A stretch of 64,000 bases of DNA from Variovorax boronicumulans (GCF_030812215.1 NZ_JAUSSG010000010.1:283201-347200), one strand, 5' to 3'. Positions 18,101 through 26,377 are shown, counted from the first letter of the stretch. Translations and numbers: made by a program. The notes: generated from the letters alone by a model not told the origin.

Positions 18101-18408
18101 CGCATCACAAGCTGCTTCACCAGTTCTTCGGGGCTCTCTTCCGCGAATTGCTCGAGCCATTGGTCGAGGCGCTCGCGCATCTCGCCGGCCGCCTTCTTGG
18201 TGAAAGTGATCGCGAGGATTTCATGCGGCTCGCAGGCGGAGTCCCCCTCTTCGAGCAGCGCACGCAAGATGCGCGACACCAGCATCCACGTCTTGCCCGC
18301 GCCCGCGCAGGCTTCGACGGCCACCGAGCGGCGCGGATCGCAGGCGACGGTGTAGAAGGCCTCGCGCGTGACGTGCCGGCCGTTGTGTTCGTAGGCTGCG
18401 CCGTTCAT
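15148..18408 (-). CDS. addA: AddA-like UvrD/Rep helicase-nuclease
   Basis: Predicted 1086-residue superfamily 1A helicase with a C-terminal nuclease, the motor of an AddAB/AdnAB-type double-strand-break resection complex (RecBCD counterpart). Visible motifs: Walker A ACAGAGKTWMLVSR, motif Ia AITFTKKAAGEMRERL, motif II LLIDEFQDTNPLQW, motif III GDPKQSIYRFR, motif V TVHGAKGLEADTV and motif VI YVATTRARERLVL. The last about 100 residues hold the RecB-type PD-(D/E)xK nuclease with WILDYKSA. The start ATG 18408 overlaps the addB stop (ATGA); the stop overlaps the flavoprotein start the same way. Confidence 0.9.
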   Translation of the reverse strand: MNGAAYEHNGRHVTREAFYTVACDPRRSVAVEACAGAGKTWMLVSRILRALLEEGDSACEPHEILAITFTKKAAGEMRERLDQWLEQFAEESPEELVKQLVMRGVEPAAALAAVPRLKGLYRRLLEGGRPVQFRTFHAWFAGLLRNAPLAVLRELGLPSNYELLEDDAEARGHTWRPFFEAVTADKHALADYYAVVATHGRSQTAKALGEALTKRVEFSLADAENAVQHFSALHPTLDGLDEPTDALRGEPVRRRWLDRAAALGKESNKTPQKAAEAIIDVFGVGEPPAESLAAALAHLRKNFFVASEDRLTKNLQKFPAAQEAEAELQVLCAAQAQHAAWLYQQRMTRLTRLLIAAFADVKRAHGWVDMNDVEQAAQLLLGQSALSGWVQERLDARIAHLLIDEFQDTNPLQWQALYGWLSAYTGAGGSAPRVFIVGDPKQSIYRFRRAEPQVFIAAKKFVREGLDGELLNCDHTHRNARAVVGLVNQAMLAAQDAGEFDGYRAHTTERGDEGELLKLPAIDRDALGDAAEAVPADDGMLHWRDSLVTPRVLPEEQLLQKECEQAARWVAQRIADGIPPRQIMVLARRRNRLSAMQDALRQRHIPVQQPEKNELHDAPEVQDMVALIDALVSPAHDLSLARALKSPLFSIDDEALVQLALRQREQPSSSWFALIQKGEGLPPVLAEAGASLKKWQRWLVTLPPHDAIDAIFHDGDVLAKFGAAVPAAMRQSALANLRGLMSASLEIEGARFATPYALVRALRAGGVRAPSVAAPDAVQLLTVHGAKGLEADTVLMLDCDAAPPRAQTMGVLVEWKGSDSAPTRFVFLASEKTPPACAASLLEEEQRARHREELNGLYVATTRARERLVLSSVRPARANDGSWWARLESACEPTEADEPLVALPTETGVASFSMKQMPSVTAAGDQPSARKAADATVDARAAAFGEAMHRLLEWAVPGETLPSAHVRAAAREFMLDPQQARGAATLAERIRAGAGAWVWDDRRVDWHGNEVTLVHEGETLRIDRLVRERETGAWWILDYKSAARPERDATLIAQMQRYRAAVQHAYPGATVRVAFLTGQGELVNLE

Positions 18409-21050
18409 TTCGTATCGCCTCCGACCGCTGGGCCGTCCCAAGGCGGAGGCGTCTCCCCCTCGGGGGGTGGCGAAGCACACGCAGTGGCAAGCCGGGGGGC
18501 GTCATCGCCCCAGAAATCTTTCCGGCACAGGCCACGGGCGGCGCAGTAGTCGCAGACAGCGCCCTCGCCCAGCGGCGGCAGCGCCGCGCCCCCGGCGATG
18601 CGGGTGAAGTCGCTCATGATGCCGGCCACCAGCGCATCCCTCGCCTCGACCACCGTGGGCTGCTCGACGGTCTGCGTGCCCGAGGACTTCTCGCCTACGT
18701 TGACGTAGGCCGCACGCAGGGTGTCATCGGCCACCAGCGCTGCATAGAAGGCGAGCTGCGTGTCCTCGGTCGGGTCTTTCACGCGCTCCTTGGTGACGCT
18801 CGCGGACTCGGTCTTGTAGTCGATCACGAAGGCCTGACCGTCGGACGTGCGGTCGACCCGGTCGAGGCGGCCGACGAGGCGCAGATCGCCCAGCGGCTGC
18901 TCCTTCCAGGGTTCGGACTCGACGAACACCGCGCCACTGGCCTCGTGCCCCCCGAGCCATTCGAGATAACCGTCGCGCACCGCGGGCCATGCCGCGGCAA
19001 AAGGCAGGAACTCGGCGTCGGAGAGACCGTATTCCCGCGTGGCGCGCTGCGCGGCTTCTTCGACAAGCGCCACGCGCTCCTGCGGATCCTGAGTCGGGGT
19101 TTCGATCAGCGCCTCGTGGAAATGGCCGAGCAGCGCGTGCAGCCAGTTGCCAAAGTCGCGCTTGTCGACCTCCACGTCGAGCTCGTCGGCGCTGCGCAGC
19201 CCCAACTGCCGCAGCGCGAAGAAGCGATAGGGGCAACGGCGGAGGTCTTCGTACACGCTGGTCGAAATGCTCTCCAGCGGGAGCAACGCGCCTGAGGGCG
19301 TGGGGTATACGGTCGCCTGTACAGGCACCTCGCGCGCAGGACGCGGATCGACGGAGGGTTGCAGTGCGTGGTCAAGTTGCAATGCCTGCACGAGCGGGCT
19401 CGGGCGGACCGGCTCGCCACTCGCATCGGACGCGCGCCAGACCAGTTCGCACCAGGGGTTGTGAAGGGCCGCGGTCCAGGCAGAGCGTTGCGCGGCTTCG
19501 AGGGTCTCGCGCGAAGGCAGGCCCAGTTCGAGGCGCTGGACGGCACTCCAGTTGCCGGGCGGTTCGGGCGATGCGGGCAGCCGCCGGTCGTCGCAGCCGG
19601 GAATGACCACCGCACCGAATGCGCGGCCGAGCAGTTGATACAGCGGCAGCACGATCACGCGGGGCGCCTGGTCGCCGGTGGGCGGCACGAAGCTCGCGTC
19701 TTCGAGCACGTCGCGGACCCAGGCAGTGAACTCGGCCAGCGTGTGGCGGCCGCCGGGAAACTCGTCGGCATCGCCATGCGAATCGGCATCGAGCCACAAC
19801 GCGGCGATGACCTTGCCGCCCGCCATGTCGTCGGCCAGCGGCGTCCACTGGCCGCTGCCTTCGAGCAGTTCGCGCAATGCGCGCAGCCATTCGGCCACGG
19901 GCCTGGACTTCATCATCGATGCGCGGCGCGCTTCGATGGCTTCGGTGTAGGGCAGCAGCGCCAGGTCGTTCGGCTTCTCGCTACGGGCCACGAGGCTGCA
20001 CCAGGCGGACCAGTCGCGCAGGCCTTCGCGTCGCAGGCGTGCTTCGAGCGCCTGCACAGCCAGCGCATCGCCATCGGCGCCGCTCTTGAGCCATTCGAGC
20101 ACCTGGTCGCTGGCGGCGTCATGGGCGCAGGCGCGCAGCGCGCTCATCAACGTAGCGGCGGCGCGCGTGGTCGAGAGCTTCCAACCGGTTTCGTCATGCG
20201 TGACGACGCCCTGCGCCTTGAGCTGGGCGCTGACGCGGCGCGTGAGTGCGCGGTCGGTGGCGATCAGCGCGACCGGGGCGCGGCCTTCGGCGAGATGACG
20301 CAGCACGCAGGCAGCGGCGAGTTCGGCTTCGTCCTCGGGGTCTGCTGCCACATGGGAAGCCGCGGGGTCCACGGGCGTGTTCGCGGGTACCAGCGAGAGA
20401 TGCAGCGCGTGATCGCCCCACAGGGTGCAGAGCGTCTGGGTGAGCGGATCGGCCTGGAAGCCTTCGAGCACGATCAGTGCATCGACCTGGTTGCGCGTGC
20501 TTTCTCGGAGCAGCACGTCTGTTGCGTAGCCCGAGGTCGCGGCCCAGGCGACGGCGATGCGGATCAGCGCGCTTTCGATGCGGAACCACTCCGACTCGCT
20601 GCCCGCCTCGGCCACCTGCGCGGCACGCAGGGCCCATTCGCCGACGCGCGCGTCCGGCAACGATGCCGATGCGAGCGGCGCGAGCTGGTAGGCCAGTTCG
20701 ACGACGCGGCCCGCCAGCGCGAACCGCTCATTGTTGAACCCGGACTGCAACAGCAGCGCCTGGGCCGTGATGAGGTCGCGCGCCATGTCGAATGCGATGT
20801 CGTAGCCCGTCGGCAGGAAGCCGCCCGCGCTGCGTGCCCAGTTGTGCGTGGTCTCGAAGCGCGGCACAAAGCCGGCGCTGCCGCAACGCGTCCACATGCC
20901 GCGCGCCACGCCCATCAGTTGCGCATACGGCACCAGCACCACGGTGCGCGCCGCATGCAGCTCGCGTTCGGCGAGCGCGCGGACGATCCGCGCGACAACA
21001 CCGTCGACGGGGTCGCACCACAGAGCGTGGACGGGGTGGCCTTCGTTCAT
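18405..21050 (-). CDS. addB: AddB-like PD-(D/E)xK nuclease subunit
   Basis: Predicted 881-residue partner of the AddA-like helicase. The N-terminal two thirds resemble an inactivated helicase without a Walker A motif. The C-terminal nuclease domain has RRCPYRFFALRQLG, then GRLDRVDR and AFVIDYKTES (catalytic Asp/Lys), and a final CDYCAARGLCRKDFWG. The Cys before PYRFF with the three later Cys residues is the iron-sulfur cluster arrangement of AddB/AdnA nucleases. The last about 25 residues (Pro/Gly-rich) are encoded by what looks like a dispersed GC-rich repeat. First gene of the operon; diverges from trxA. Confidence 0.87.
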   Translation of the reverse strand: MNEGHPVHALWCDPVDGVVARIVRALAERELHAARTVVLVPYAQLMGVARGMWTRCGSAGFVPRFETTHNWARSAGGFLPTGYDIAFDMARDLITAQALLLQSGFNNERFALAGRVVELAYQLAPLASASLPDARVGEWALRAAQVAEAGSESEWFRIESALIRIAVAWAATSGYATDVLLRESTRNQVDALIVLEGFQADPLTQTLCTLWGDHALHLSLVPANTPVDPAASHVAADPEDEAELAAACVLRHLAEGRAPVALIATDRALTRRVSAQLKAQGVVTHDETGWKLSTTRAAATLMSALRACAHDAASDQVLEWLKSGADGDALAVQALEARLRREGLRDWSAWCSLVARSEKPNDLALLPYTEAIEARRASMMKSRPVAEWLRALRELLEGSGQWTPLADDMAGGKVIAALWLDADSHGDADEFPGGRHTLAEFTAWVRDVLEDASFVPPTGDQAPRVIVLPLYQLLGRAFGAVVIPGCDDRRLPASPEPPGNWSAVQRLELGLPSRETLEAAQRSAWTAALHNPWCELVWRASDASGEPVRPSPLVQALQLDHALQPSVDPRPAREVPVQATVYPTPSGALLPLESISTSVYEDLRRCPYRFFALRQLGLRSADELDVEVDKRDFGNWLHALLGHFHEALIETPTQDPQERVALVEEAAQRATREYGLSDAEFLPFAAAWPAVRDGYLEWLGGHEASGAVFVESEPWKEQPLGDLRLVGRLDRVDRTSDGQAFVIDYKTESASVTKERVKDPTEDTQLAFYAALVADDTLRAAYVNVGEKSSGTQTVEQPTVVEARDALVAGIMSDFTRIAGGAALPPLGEGAVCDYCAARGLCRKDFWGDDAPRLATACASPPPEGETPPPWDGPAVGGDTK
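18418..18505. repeat. GC-rich intergenic-type repeat inside the addB 3' end
   Basis: This stretch carries blocks such as CCAAGGCGGAGGCGTCTCC, CCCCTCGGGGGG and AAGCCGGGGGGC. It has the look of the REP-like elements that often lie between genes in Comamonadaceae, but here it is read in frame as the last residues of AddB. Only one copy is in the window, so the repeat status is inferred from general familiarity with such genomes. Confidence 0.35.
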
Positions 21051-21207
21051 GTTCTATCGAGGGGTTTGAGAGTGCGAGGACGTGATCCGCAAGGCCTTTG
21101 GCTATCGCCGTCATAGCGGCTGCGCATGGCACCCCGCCCCTTGGTTTCTGTCACAATGACCTGCACTTTAGCTGCACCGAAACTCTCTGCGCACAAGGAC
21201 ACATCAC

Positions 21208-21540
21208 ATGGCCAGCGAACTCATCAAACACATCTCCGATTCCTCTTTCGAAGCCGACGTGCTCAAGTCCAGCCAGCCGGTGCTGGTCGACTACTGGGCC
21301 GAATGGTGCGGCCCCTGCAAGATGATCGCCCCGATCCTGGACGAAGTGTCGGCCACCTACGAAGGCAAACTGCAGATCGCCAAGCTGAACGTGGACGAGA
21401 ACCGCGACATCCCTGCCAAGTTCGGCATTCGCGGCATCCCCACGCTGATGCTGTTCAAGGACGGCCAGCTGGCCGCCACCAAGGTCGGCGCCATGAGCAA
21501 GGCGCAACTCACGGCCTTCATCGACCAGCAACTCGCATAA
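21208..21540 (+). CDS. trxA: Thioredoxin 1
   Basis: Predicted 110-residue cytoplasmic thioredoxin, a general protein disulfide reductant that is reduced by thioredoxin reductase. The active site is Cys34-Gly-Pro-Cys37 in AEWCGPCKMIAP, and the cis-Pro loop is GIRGIPTLMLF. Length and motifs are standard. It is followed by an intrinsic terminator and then by rho, an arrangement usual in proteobacteria. It diverges from the addB gene with 157 bases between them that must hold both promoters; I see no convincing -35/-10 pair there. Confidence 0.97.
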   Translation: MASELIKHISDSSFEADVLKSSQPVLVDYWAEWCGPCKMIAPILDEVSATYEGKLQIAKLNVDENRDIPAKFGIRGIPTLMLFKDGQLAATKVGAMSKAQLTAFIDQQLA

Positions 21541-21552
21541 GCGACATTCGAT

Positions 21553-21589
21553 CCGGCCAGCGCGCAATGCGCTTGGCCGGCGCGTTTTT
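21553..21589 (+). terminator. Rho-independent terminator after trxA
   Basis: The stem CCGGCCAGCGC / GCGCTTGGCCGG (one bulged T) with a short loop is followed by TTTTT at 21585-21589. It ends trxA transcription ahead of rho. Confidence 0.75.
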
Positions 21590-21600
21590 CCTGTCATAAT
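21573..21600 (+). promoter_or_regulatory. Putative rho promoter overlapping the trxA terminator
   Basis: TTGGCC (21573-21578) and CATAAT (21595-21600) are separated by 16 bases. The start would be at about 21607, giving a leader of about 115 bases before rho. Long leaders are typical for rho, which controls its own transcription by early termination. The -35 part lies in the 3' arm of the trxA terminator. Confidence 0.4.
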
Positions 21601-21723
21601 CTCCCACAGATCACCGGCCCTTTCAGGCAACCGGTTCGAGTTCCCCGGTTAGTGCAGCAGTTCTCGCTACACATTCAACCTCCCCCCGTTTTCCGTTTCG
21701 ATTACCCCGCGAGGGGTCATTCC

Positions 21724-22989
21724 ATGCACTTAAACGAACTCAAGGCACTCCACGTGTCTGAAGTCCTCAAGCAGGCTGAAGCGCTTGAGATCGAAAACGT
21801 CGGCCGCATGCGCAAGCAGGAGCTGATGTTCGCGATCATCAAGAAGCGCGCAAAGGCCGGCGAACAGGTTTTCGCCGACGGCGTGCTCGAAATCCTGCCC
21901 GACGGCTTCGGCTTCCTGCGCAGCCCCGACACCAGCTTCACCGCCAGCACCGACGACATCTACATCTCGCCGAGCCAGGTGCGCCGCTTCAACCTGCACA
22001 CCGGCGACATGATCGAAGGCGAAGTGCGCACGCCCAAGGACGGCGAGCGCTACTTCGCGCTGACCAAGCTGGACAAGGTCAACGACGGCCCGCCCGAGCA
22101 GAACAAGCACAAGGTGATGTTCGAAAACCTGACGCCGCTGTTCCCCAAGGAGCAGATGAAGCTCGAGCGCGACGGCATCAAGGGCGAAGAGAACATCACG
22201 GGCCGCATCATCGACATCATCGCCCCCATCGGCAAAGGCCAGCGCGCCCTGCTCGTGGCGCCGCCCAAGAGCGGCAAGACGGTGATGATGCAGCACATCG
22301 CCCACGCGATCAGCGCCAACTATCCCGACGTGCACATGATGGTGCTGCTCGTGGACGAGCGCCCTGAAGAAGTGACCGAAATGCAGCGCACGGTGAAGGG
22401 CGAAGTCATCGCTTCGACCTTCGACGAGCCCGCAGCCCGCCACGTGCACGTCGCCGAAATGGTGATCGAGCGCGCCAAGCGCCTGGTCGAACTCAAGAAA
22501 GACGTGGTGATCCTGCTGGACTCGATCACGCGTCTGGCCCGCGCCTACAACAACGTCGTGCCCTCTTCGGGCAAGGTGCTGACCGGCGGCGTCGATTCCA
22601 ACGCGCTGCAGCGCCCCAAGCGCTTCCTGGGCGCCGCGCGCAACGTGGAAGAAGGCGGCTCGCTGACCATCATCGGCACCGCGCTGATCGACACCGGCAG
22701 CCGCATGGACGAAGTGATCTTCGAAGAGTTCAAGGGCACCGGCAACTCCGAAATCCACCTGGACCGCCGCCTGTACGAAAAGCGCGTGTTCCCCTCGATC
22801 CAGCTCAACCGCAGCGGCACGCGCCGCGAAGAATTGCTGCTGGCCCCCGAGATCCTGCAGAAGACCCGCATCCTGCGTCAGCTCATGTACAACATGGACG
22901 AGATCGAGTCGATGGAGCTGATGCTCAAGAACATGAAGGCGACCAAGACCAACGTCGAGTTCTTCGACATGATGCGTCGCGGCGGCTGA
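21724..22989 (+). CDS. rho: Transcription termination factor Rho
   Basis: Predicted 421-residue hexameric RNA helicase that ends transcription of untranslated RNA. The N-terminal Rho domain starts MHLNELKALHVSEVLKQAE; the cold-shock-type RNA binding domain includes DGFGFLRSPDTSF and DIYISPSQVRRFNL. Walker A is APPKSGKTVM, the Walker B region DVVILLDSITRLARAYN, and the R and Q loops lie around SGKVLTGGVDSNALQRPKRF. The ATG at 21724 has a GAGGGG site eight bases upstream and gives the usual length; an upstream in-frame extension is not credible. Confidence 0.97.
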   Translation: MHLNELKALHVSEVLKQAEALEIENVGRMRKQELMFAIIKKRAKAGEQVFADGVLEILPDGFGFLRSPDTSFTASTDDIYISPSQVRRFNLHTGDMIEGEVRTPKDGERYFALTKLDKVNDGPPEQNKHKVMFENLTPLFPKEQMKLERDGIKGEENITGRIIDIIAPIGKGQRALLVAPPKSGKTVMMQHIAHAISANYPDVHMMVLLVDERPEEVTEMQRTVKGEVIASTFDEPAARHVHVAEMVIERAKRLVELKKDVVILLDSITRLARAYNNVVPSSGKVLTGGVDSNALQRPKRFLGAARNVEEGGSLTIIGTALIDTGSRMDEVIFEEFKGTGNSEIHLDRRLYEKRVFPSIQLNRSGTRREELLLAPEILQKTRILRQLMYNMDEIESMELMLKNMKATKTNVEFFDMMRRGG

Positions 22990-23008
22990 GCGCCTCGCTC
23001 TCCCGCAA

Positions 23009-23044
23009 AAGCGCGTCGGCCCTCACAGGCCGACGCGCTTTTTT
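23009..23044 (+). terminator. Bidirectional terminator between rho and the oxidoreductase gene
   Basis: A perfect 13-pair stem (AAGCGCGTCGGCC and its complement) with a six-base loop is followed by six T on the plus strand and preceded by AAAA. It can end rho from the left and the convergent oxidoreductase gene from the right. Confidence 0.85.
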
Positions 23045-24111
23045 CATGGGCGCTCGATGCGGATGGCGCGGCCTTCGGCTGCGCTCTGGCGCCCAATGTC
23101 GAGCAGTTCCATCAGCGCGACGGCCTGCTCGGGCGGGACAGGGTTCGGACCATTGCCCAGGATCGCGTCGCGGACCGCGGCGTAGTAGTCGACATAGTTG
23201 CCGGCCCGCGTCGGCAATGCGCGGAAATGCGGCGCGCCGTCGCTGCCGATCAACGTGAGTTCGCCGTCCAGCGGATCGGCACCCCACCCCTCGGCGGGCG
23301 GACGTTGGCCGGCGCGCAACGCATCTTCCTGTGGATCGACGCCGTGCTTGACGTAGCTCCCGCGCGTGCCGTGCACGATGTAGCGCGGCGCCGCGTGGGC
23401 GGCGAGCGTCGTGGCGTGGAGCACTACGCGCAGGGGAGCGTGCGGGCCACTCTCGTAGCGCAGTACGGCATGGAAATAGTCCTCGACCAGTGCGCCGTCG
23501 CGCAAGGCGGCCGTGTCGAGTTGGAGCGTGTCGGGACGACCGAAGAGCTGCACGGCCTGGTCGACCAGATGAGCGCCCAGGTCCACCCACAGCCCCGATC
23601 CCGGCACCGGCTGCTCTCGCCAGCGCTCGCGAACCTCGGGCCGGAAGCGGTCGAAATGCGATTCCAGGTACACCGGCCGCCCCAGTTCGCCGCTAGCGAG
23701 AAGCTCCTTCAACGTCAGGTAGTCGGCGTCGAATCGCCTGTTCTGATAGACCGCCAGGACGCGATTGTTGCGCCGGGACAACAGCTCTAGCTCCCTGGCT
23801 TCGGCCACATCGAGCGTGAAAGGCTTGTCCACCACGACGTGTTTGCCGGCTTCCAGCGCAGCCTTGGCAACCGGGTGGTGCTGGGCATTGGGCGTGGCGA
23901 CCACAATGAGGTCGATGTCCGCCCGGGCCACGAGCGCCGCCACGTCCGGCACCACGGCCACGCCAGGCCAGTCCGCGTGGACCTTGTGCGGCTGCGAACT
24001 TGCCACGGCCGCCAGTTCGAGCCCCGGAACCGCCGAAAGCACGGGCGCATGGAAGGTCTGGCCGGCGAAACCGTAGCCGACGAGGCCGGCGCGCAACGCT
24101 GTGGAAGTCAT
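23044..24111 (-). CDS. Gfo/Idh/MocA-family oxidoreductase
   Basis: Predicted 355-residue NAD(P)-dependent dehydrogenase of the glucose-fructose oxidoreductase / inositol dehydrogenase family. The Rossmann motif is GLVGYGFAGQTFHAP; the cofactor-region signature is VVDKPFTLDVAEA (the EKP-like Lys of the family in DKP). The C-terminal half forms the substrate-binding sheet (WVDLGAHLVDQAVQLFG). It resembles the YdgJ/YvaA-like subgroup; the substrate is unknown, most probably a sugar or polyol. It diverges from rpmE2 and converges with rho, so it is a single-gene unit. Confidence 0.88.
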   Translation of the reverse strand: MTSTALRAGLVGYGFAGQTFHAPVLSAVPGLELAAVASSQPHKVHADWPGVAVVPDVAALVARADIDLIVVATPNAQHHPVAKAALEAGKHVVVDKPFTLDVAEARELELLSRRNNRVLAVYQNRRFDADYLTLKELLASGELGRPVYLESHFDRFRPEVRERWREQPVPGSGLWVDLGAHLVDQAVQLFGRPDTLQLDTAALRDGALVEDYFHAVLRYESGPHAPLRVVLHATTLAAHAAPRYIVHGTRGSYVKHGVDPQEDALRAGQRPPAEGWGADPLDGELTLIGSDGAPHFRALPTRAGNYVDYYAAVRDAILGNGPNPVPPEQAVALMELLDIGRQSAAEGRAIRIERP

Positions 24112-24147
24112 CTGTGGGCCACTTTTCGCTCAAAACGGCCAGTATGC

Positions 24148-24153
24148 GATAAT
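24148..24153 (+). promoter_or_regulatory. Putative -10 box for rpmE2
   Basis: GATAAT preceded by TATGC lies about 150 bases before the rpmE2 start in the divergent gap to the oxidoreductase gene. The matching -35 box is weak. If used, the mRNA has a leader of about 145 bases. Confidence 0.35.
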
Positions 24154-24304
24154 CGCCGGCTCCGCGAAAAGTGCAGCCGGGCGTCCTGCCCAGCGATCCC
24201 CTCACCCCCGGGACAGCCGCCGACCCAGTCCATTTCGACCGTTGACGCGCTTGTGGCTCTCGCATCGACCGCGCATTGATTCCAACAGCGCAAAAGGAAA
24301 AACC

Positions 24305-24574
24305 ATGGCAAAAGAAGGCATCCACCCGAATTACCGCGAAGTTCTGTTCGTCGACATGTCGAACGGCTTCAAGTTCGTGACCCGTTCGTGCGCGAACACC
24401 AAGGAAATGGGCAAGACCGACGACGGTCGCGAGCTCCCCCTGTTCAAGCTGGACACCACGAGCGAATCGCACCCGTTCTACACCGGCACGCAGAAGTCGG
24501 TCGACAACATGGGCGGCCGCGTCGAGAAGTTCCGCAACCGCTTCGGCAAGACCACCGGCGCTGCTTCGAAGTAA
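24305..24574 (+). CDS. rpmE2: 50S ribosomal protein L31 type B
   Basis: Predicted 89-residue large-subunit ribosomal protein. It begins MAKEGIHPNYREVLFVDMSNG and continues with FVTRSCANTKEMG and ends with the family pattern HPFYTGTQKSVDNMGGRVEKF. It has no CxxC zinc pair, so it is the zinc-free (C-minus) type B form. In bacteria with two L31 genes the zinc-free form is made under zinc shortage through Zur; no clear Zur box is seen here, and it may be the only L31 gene. An AAAAGGAAA site precedes the ATG. Confidence 0.95.
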   Translation: MAKEGIHPNYREVLFVDMSNGFKFVTRSCANTKEMGKTDDGRELPLFKLDTTSESHPFYTGTQKSVDNMGGRVEKFRNRFGKTTGAASK

Positions 24575-24593
24575 AGCACGCGCTTTGGCGTCG

Positions 24594-24625
24594 AGGGCAG
24601 CCCGGTTTACCGCGCTGCCCTTTTT
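24594..24625 (+). terminator. Intrinsic terminator after rpmE2
   Basis: The stem AGGGCAGC / GCTGCCCT with a 12-base loop is followed by a run of five T residues, 20 bases after the rpmE2 stop. Confidence 0.75.
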
Positions 24626-24649
24626 CATTCCGAATCTCCTTTCGCCCTT

Positions 24650-26377
24650 TTGAACCAGCCCACTCCCGCGATCGTCGCCCAGAATGCCGTGCGCCGGCTG
24701 CCGCGCATCGCGCTGCTGCTGTTGTGTGCGGCCTACCTGCTGCCGGGCCTGGTCGGGCGCGGACCGTGGAAGAGCGCCGACATCACCGCCTTCGGCTACA
24801 TGGCCGAACTGGCCCGAAGCACCGAAGGCATCGCGCGCTGGTTCGATCCCCTCTTGCTGGGCATGCAGCCCGAGACGCCCGCGCTGGTCCCCTACTGGAT
24901 CGGCGCGATTGCGATCAAGCTCGCCCCCGCGTGGCTGAACCCCGATCTGGCCGTGCGATTCGTCTTCGCGCTGCTGCTCTGGGGCACCTTCACGGCCACG
25001 TGGTACGCCGTCTATTACCTCGCTCGCACGGCACGCGCCCAGCCGGTGGCGTTTGCCTTCGGCGGCGAGGCACGTCCGACCGACTACGCGCGTGCCATCG
25101 CCGATGGCGGCCTGCTCGCGCTGATCGCCTGCCTGGGCCTCGCCCAGCTCGGGCATGAAACCACGCCCGCCCTCGCCCAGCTGTACTTCGCCTCACACCT
25201 GTTCTACGGCGTGGCCGCACTGCCGTACCGCCGCGCCGGCCCAGCGATCGCACTGGTGATCGGCACGCTCGGCATGACATTGAGCGGTGCCCCCACCGTC
25301 GGGCTGGCGCTCGCTGTCGGCAGCGCGCTCTACATCGCCTATGAGCGGCACCTCGTCGCCCAGGCGGGGGCAGATGCAGGTTCCGACGATGGTCCCGGCT
25401 ACACCCGCGGCGCCCTCTTCACGATGATCGGCGTCACGCTGCTGGCAGCGGCACTGGTGTTCGGCCTCGGCCTGTCGCAATGGAAGATCACGCTGGACGG
25501 CAACTCGATCGGCGGCGAAATCCGCAGCCAGGCCAAGCTGCTGCTCTGGTTCACCTGGCCGGTCTGGCCGCTCGCGATCTGGACGCTCTGGCGCTGGCGC
25601 CGCCAGCTCACGGCGCGCCATGTCGCGCTGCCGTTCTGGTTCGCACTCGTGCCGCTGGCCGCCACCTGGACCACCGACTACTCCGACCGCTCGCTGCTGC
25701 TCGCCCTGCCCGCCTTCGCCACGCTCGCGGCCTTCGCGCTGCCCACCTTCCGGCGCAGCGCCTCGGCGCTCATCGACTGGTTCAACGTGCTTTTCTTCAG
25801 CGGCCTGGCCGTGCTGGGCTGGCTCTACTGGATCGCCATGCTGACCGGCGTGCCGCGCAAGCCCGCAGCCAGCGTCGCGCGGCTGGTGCCGGGCTTCGTG
25901 GGCGAGTTCTCGCCGATCGCATTCGTGCTCGCGCTGGCCGCGACCATCGCGTGGTGCTGGCTTGTGCGCTGGCGCACCGGGCGCCACCGCGCCGCGCTCT
26001 GGAAGACGCTGGTGCTGCCGGCCGGCGGCACCGCGCTTTGCTGGATGCTGCTGATGACGCTCTGGCTGCCGCCCATCGACTACGCGCGCAGCTACCTGCC
26101 GCAGGTGCGCGCCGTCGCCGAGCGCGTGGGCCAGCCCAGCTGCATCGCCGAACTGGCACTCAGCCGGCCGCACATCGCGGCGCTGCGCCACCACGGCAAC
26201 TTCAACCTGCAGCCCCTGCTGCTGGGCACCGACTGCCCCTGGCTGGTGGTGAGCCCCGACACGATCGAGCGGCTGCACACCATCATTCCGCTCGAGAAGT
26301 GGCGCTTCAGCGGCACCCTGCGCCGCCCCAGCAGCGCCGCGGACGACCTGCTGCTCTACCAGAAGATCGCGCCCTAA
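24650..26377 (+). CDS. Polytopic membrane protein, glycosyltransferase (PMT/ArnT-like) type
   Basis: Predicted up to 575 residues with about 11-12 membrane segments and a C-terminal soluble domain. The first loop after segment one contains GRGPWKSADITAFGYMAEL, the acidic first periplasmic loop that in ArnT/PMT-type transferases holds the catalytic Asp. The C-terminal part (about residues 470-575) is soluble. This points to a lipid-linked sugar transferase acting in the periplasm, but donor and acceptor are unknown. The start is uncertain: the reading given uses TTG at 24650, which has no clear ribosome site; a start about 12 codons later is possible. Confidence 0.72.
   Translation: MNQPTPAIVAQNAVRRLPRIALLLLCAAYLLPGLVGRGPWKSADITAFGYMAELARSTEGIARWFDPLLLGMQPETPALVPYWIGAIAIKLAPAWLNPDLAVRFVFALLLWGTFTATWYAVYYLARTARAQPVAFAFGGEARPTDYARAIADGGLLALIACLGLAQLGHETTPALAQLYFASHLFYGVAALPYRRAGPAIALVIGTLGMTLSGAPTVGLALAVGSALYIAYERHLVAQAGADAGSDDGPGYTRGALFTMIGVTLLAAALVFGLGLSQWKITLDGNSIGGEIRSQAKLLLWFTWPVWPLAIWTLWRWRRQLTARHVALPFWFALVPLAATWTTDYSDRSLLLALPAFATLAAFALPTFRRSASALIDWFNVLFFSGLAVLGWLYWIAMLTGVPRKPAASVARLVPGFVGEFSPIAFVLALAATIAWCWLVRWRTGRHRAALWKTLVLPAGGTALCWMLLMTLWLPPIDYARSYLPQVRAVAERVGQPSCIAELALSRPHIAALRHHGNFNLQPLLLGTDCPWLVVSPDTIERLHTIIPLEKWRFSGTLRRPSSAADDLLLYQKIAP

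Noticed and set aside
15136..18549. Plus-strand open frame of 1137 codons opposite addA
   Set aside because: It is antisense to a gene with complete helicase and nuclease motifs; its composition (Arg/His/Gly/Ala-rich, no domains) is typical of shadow frames in high-GC DNA.
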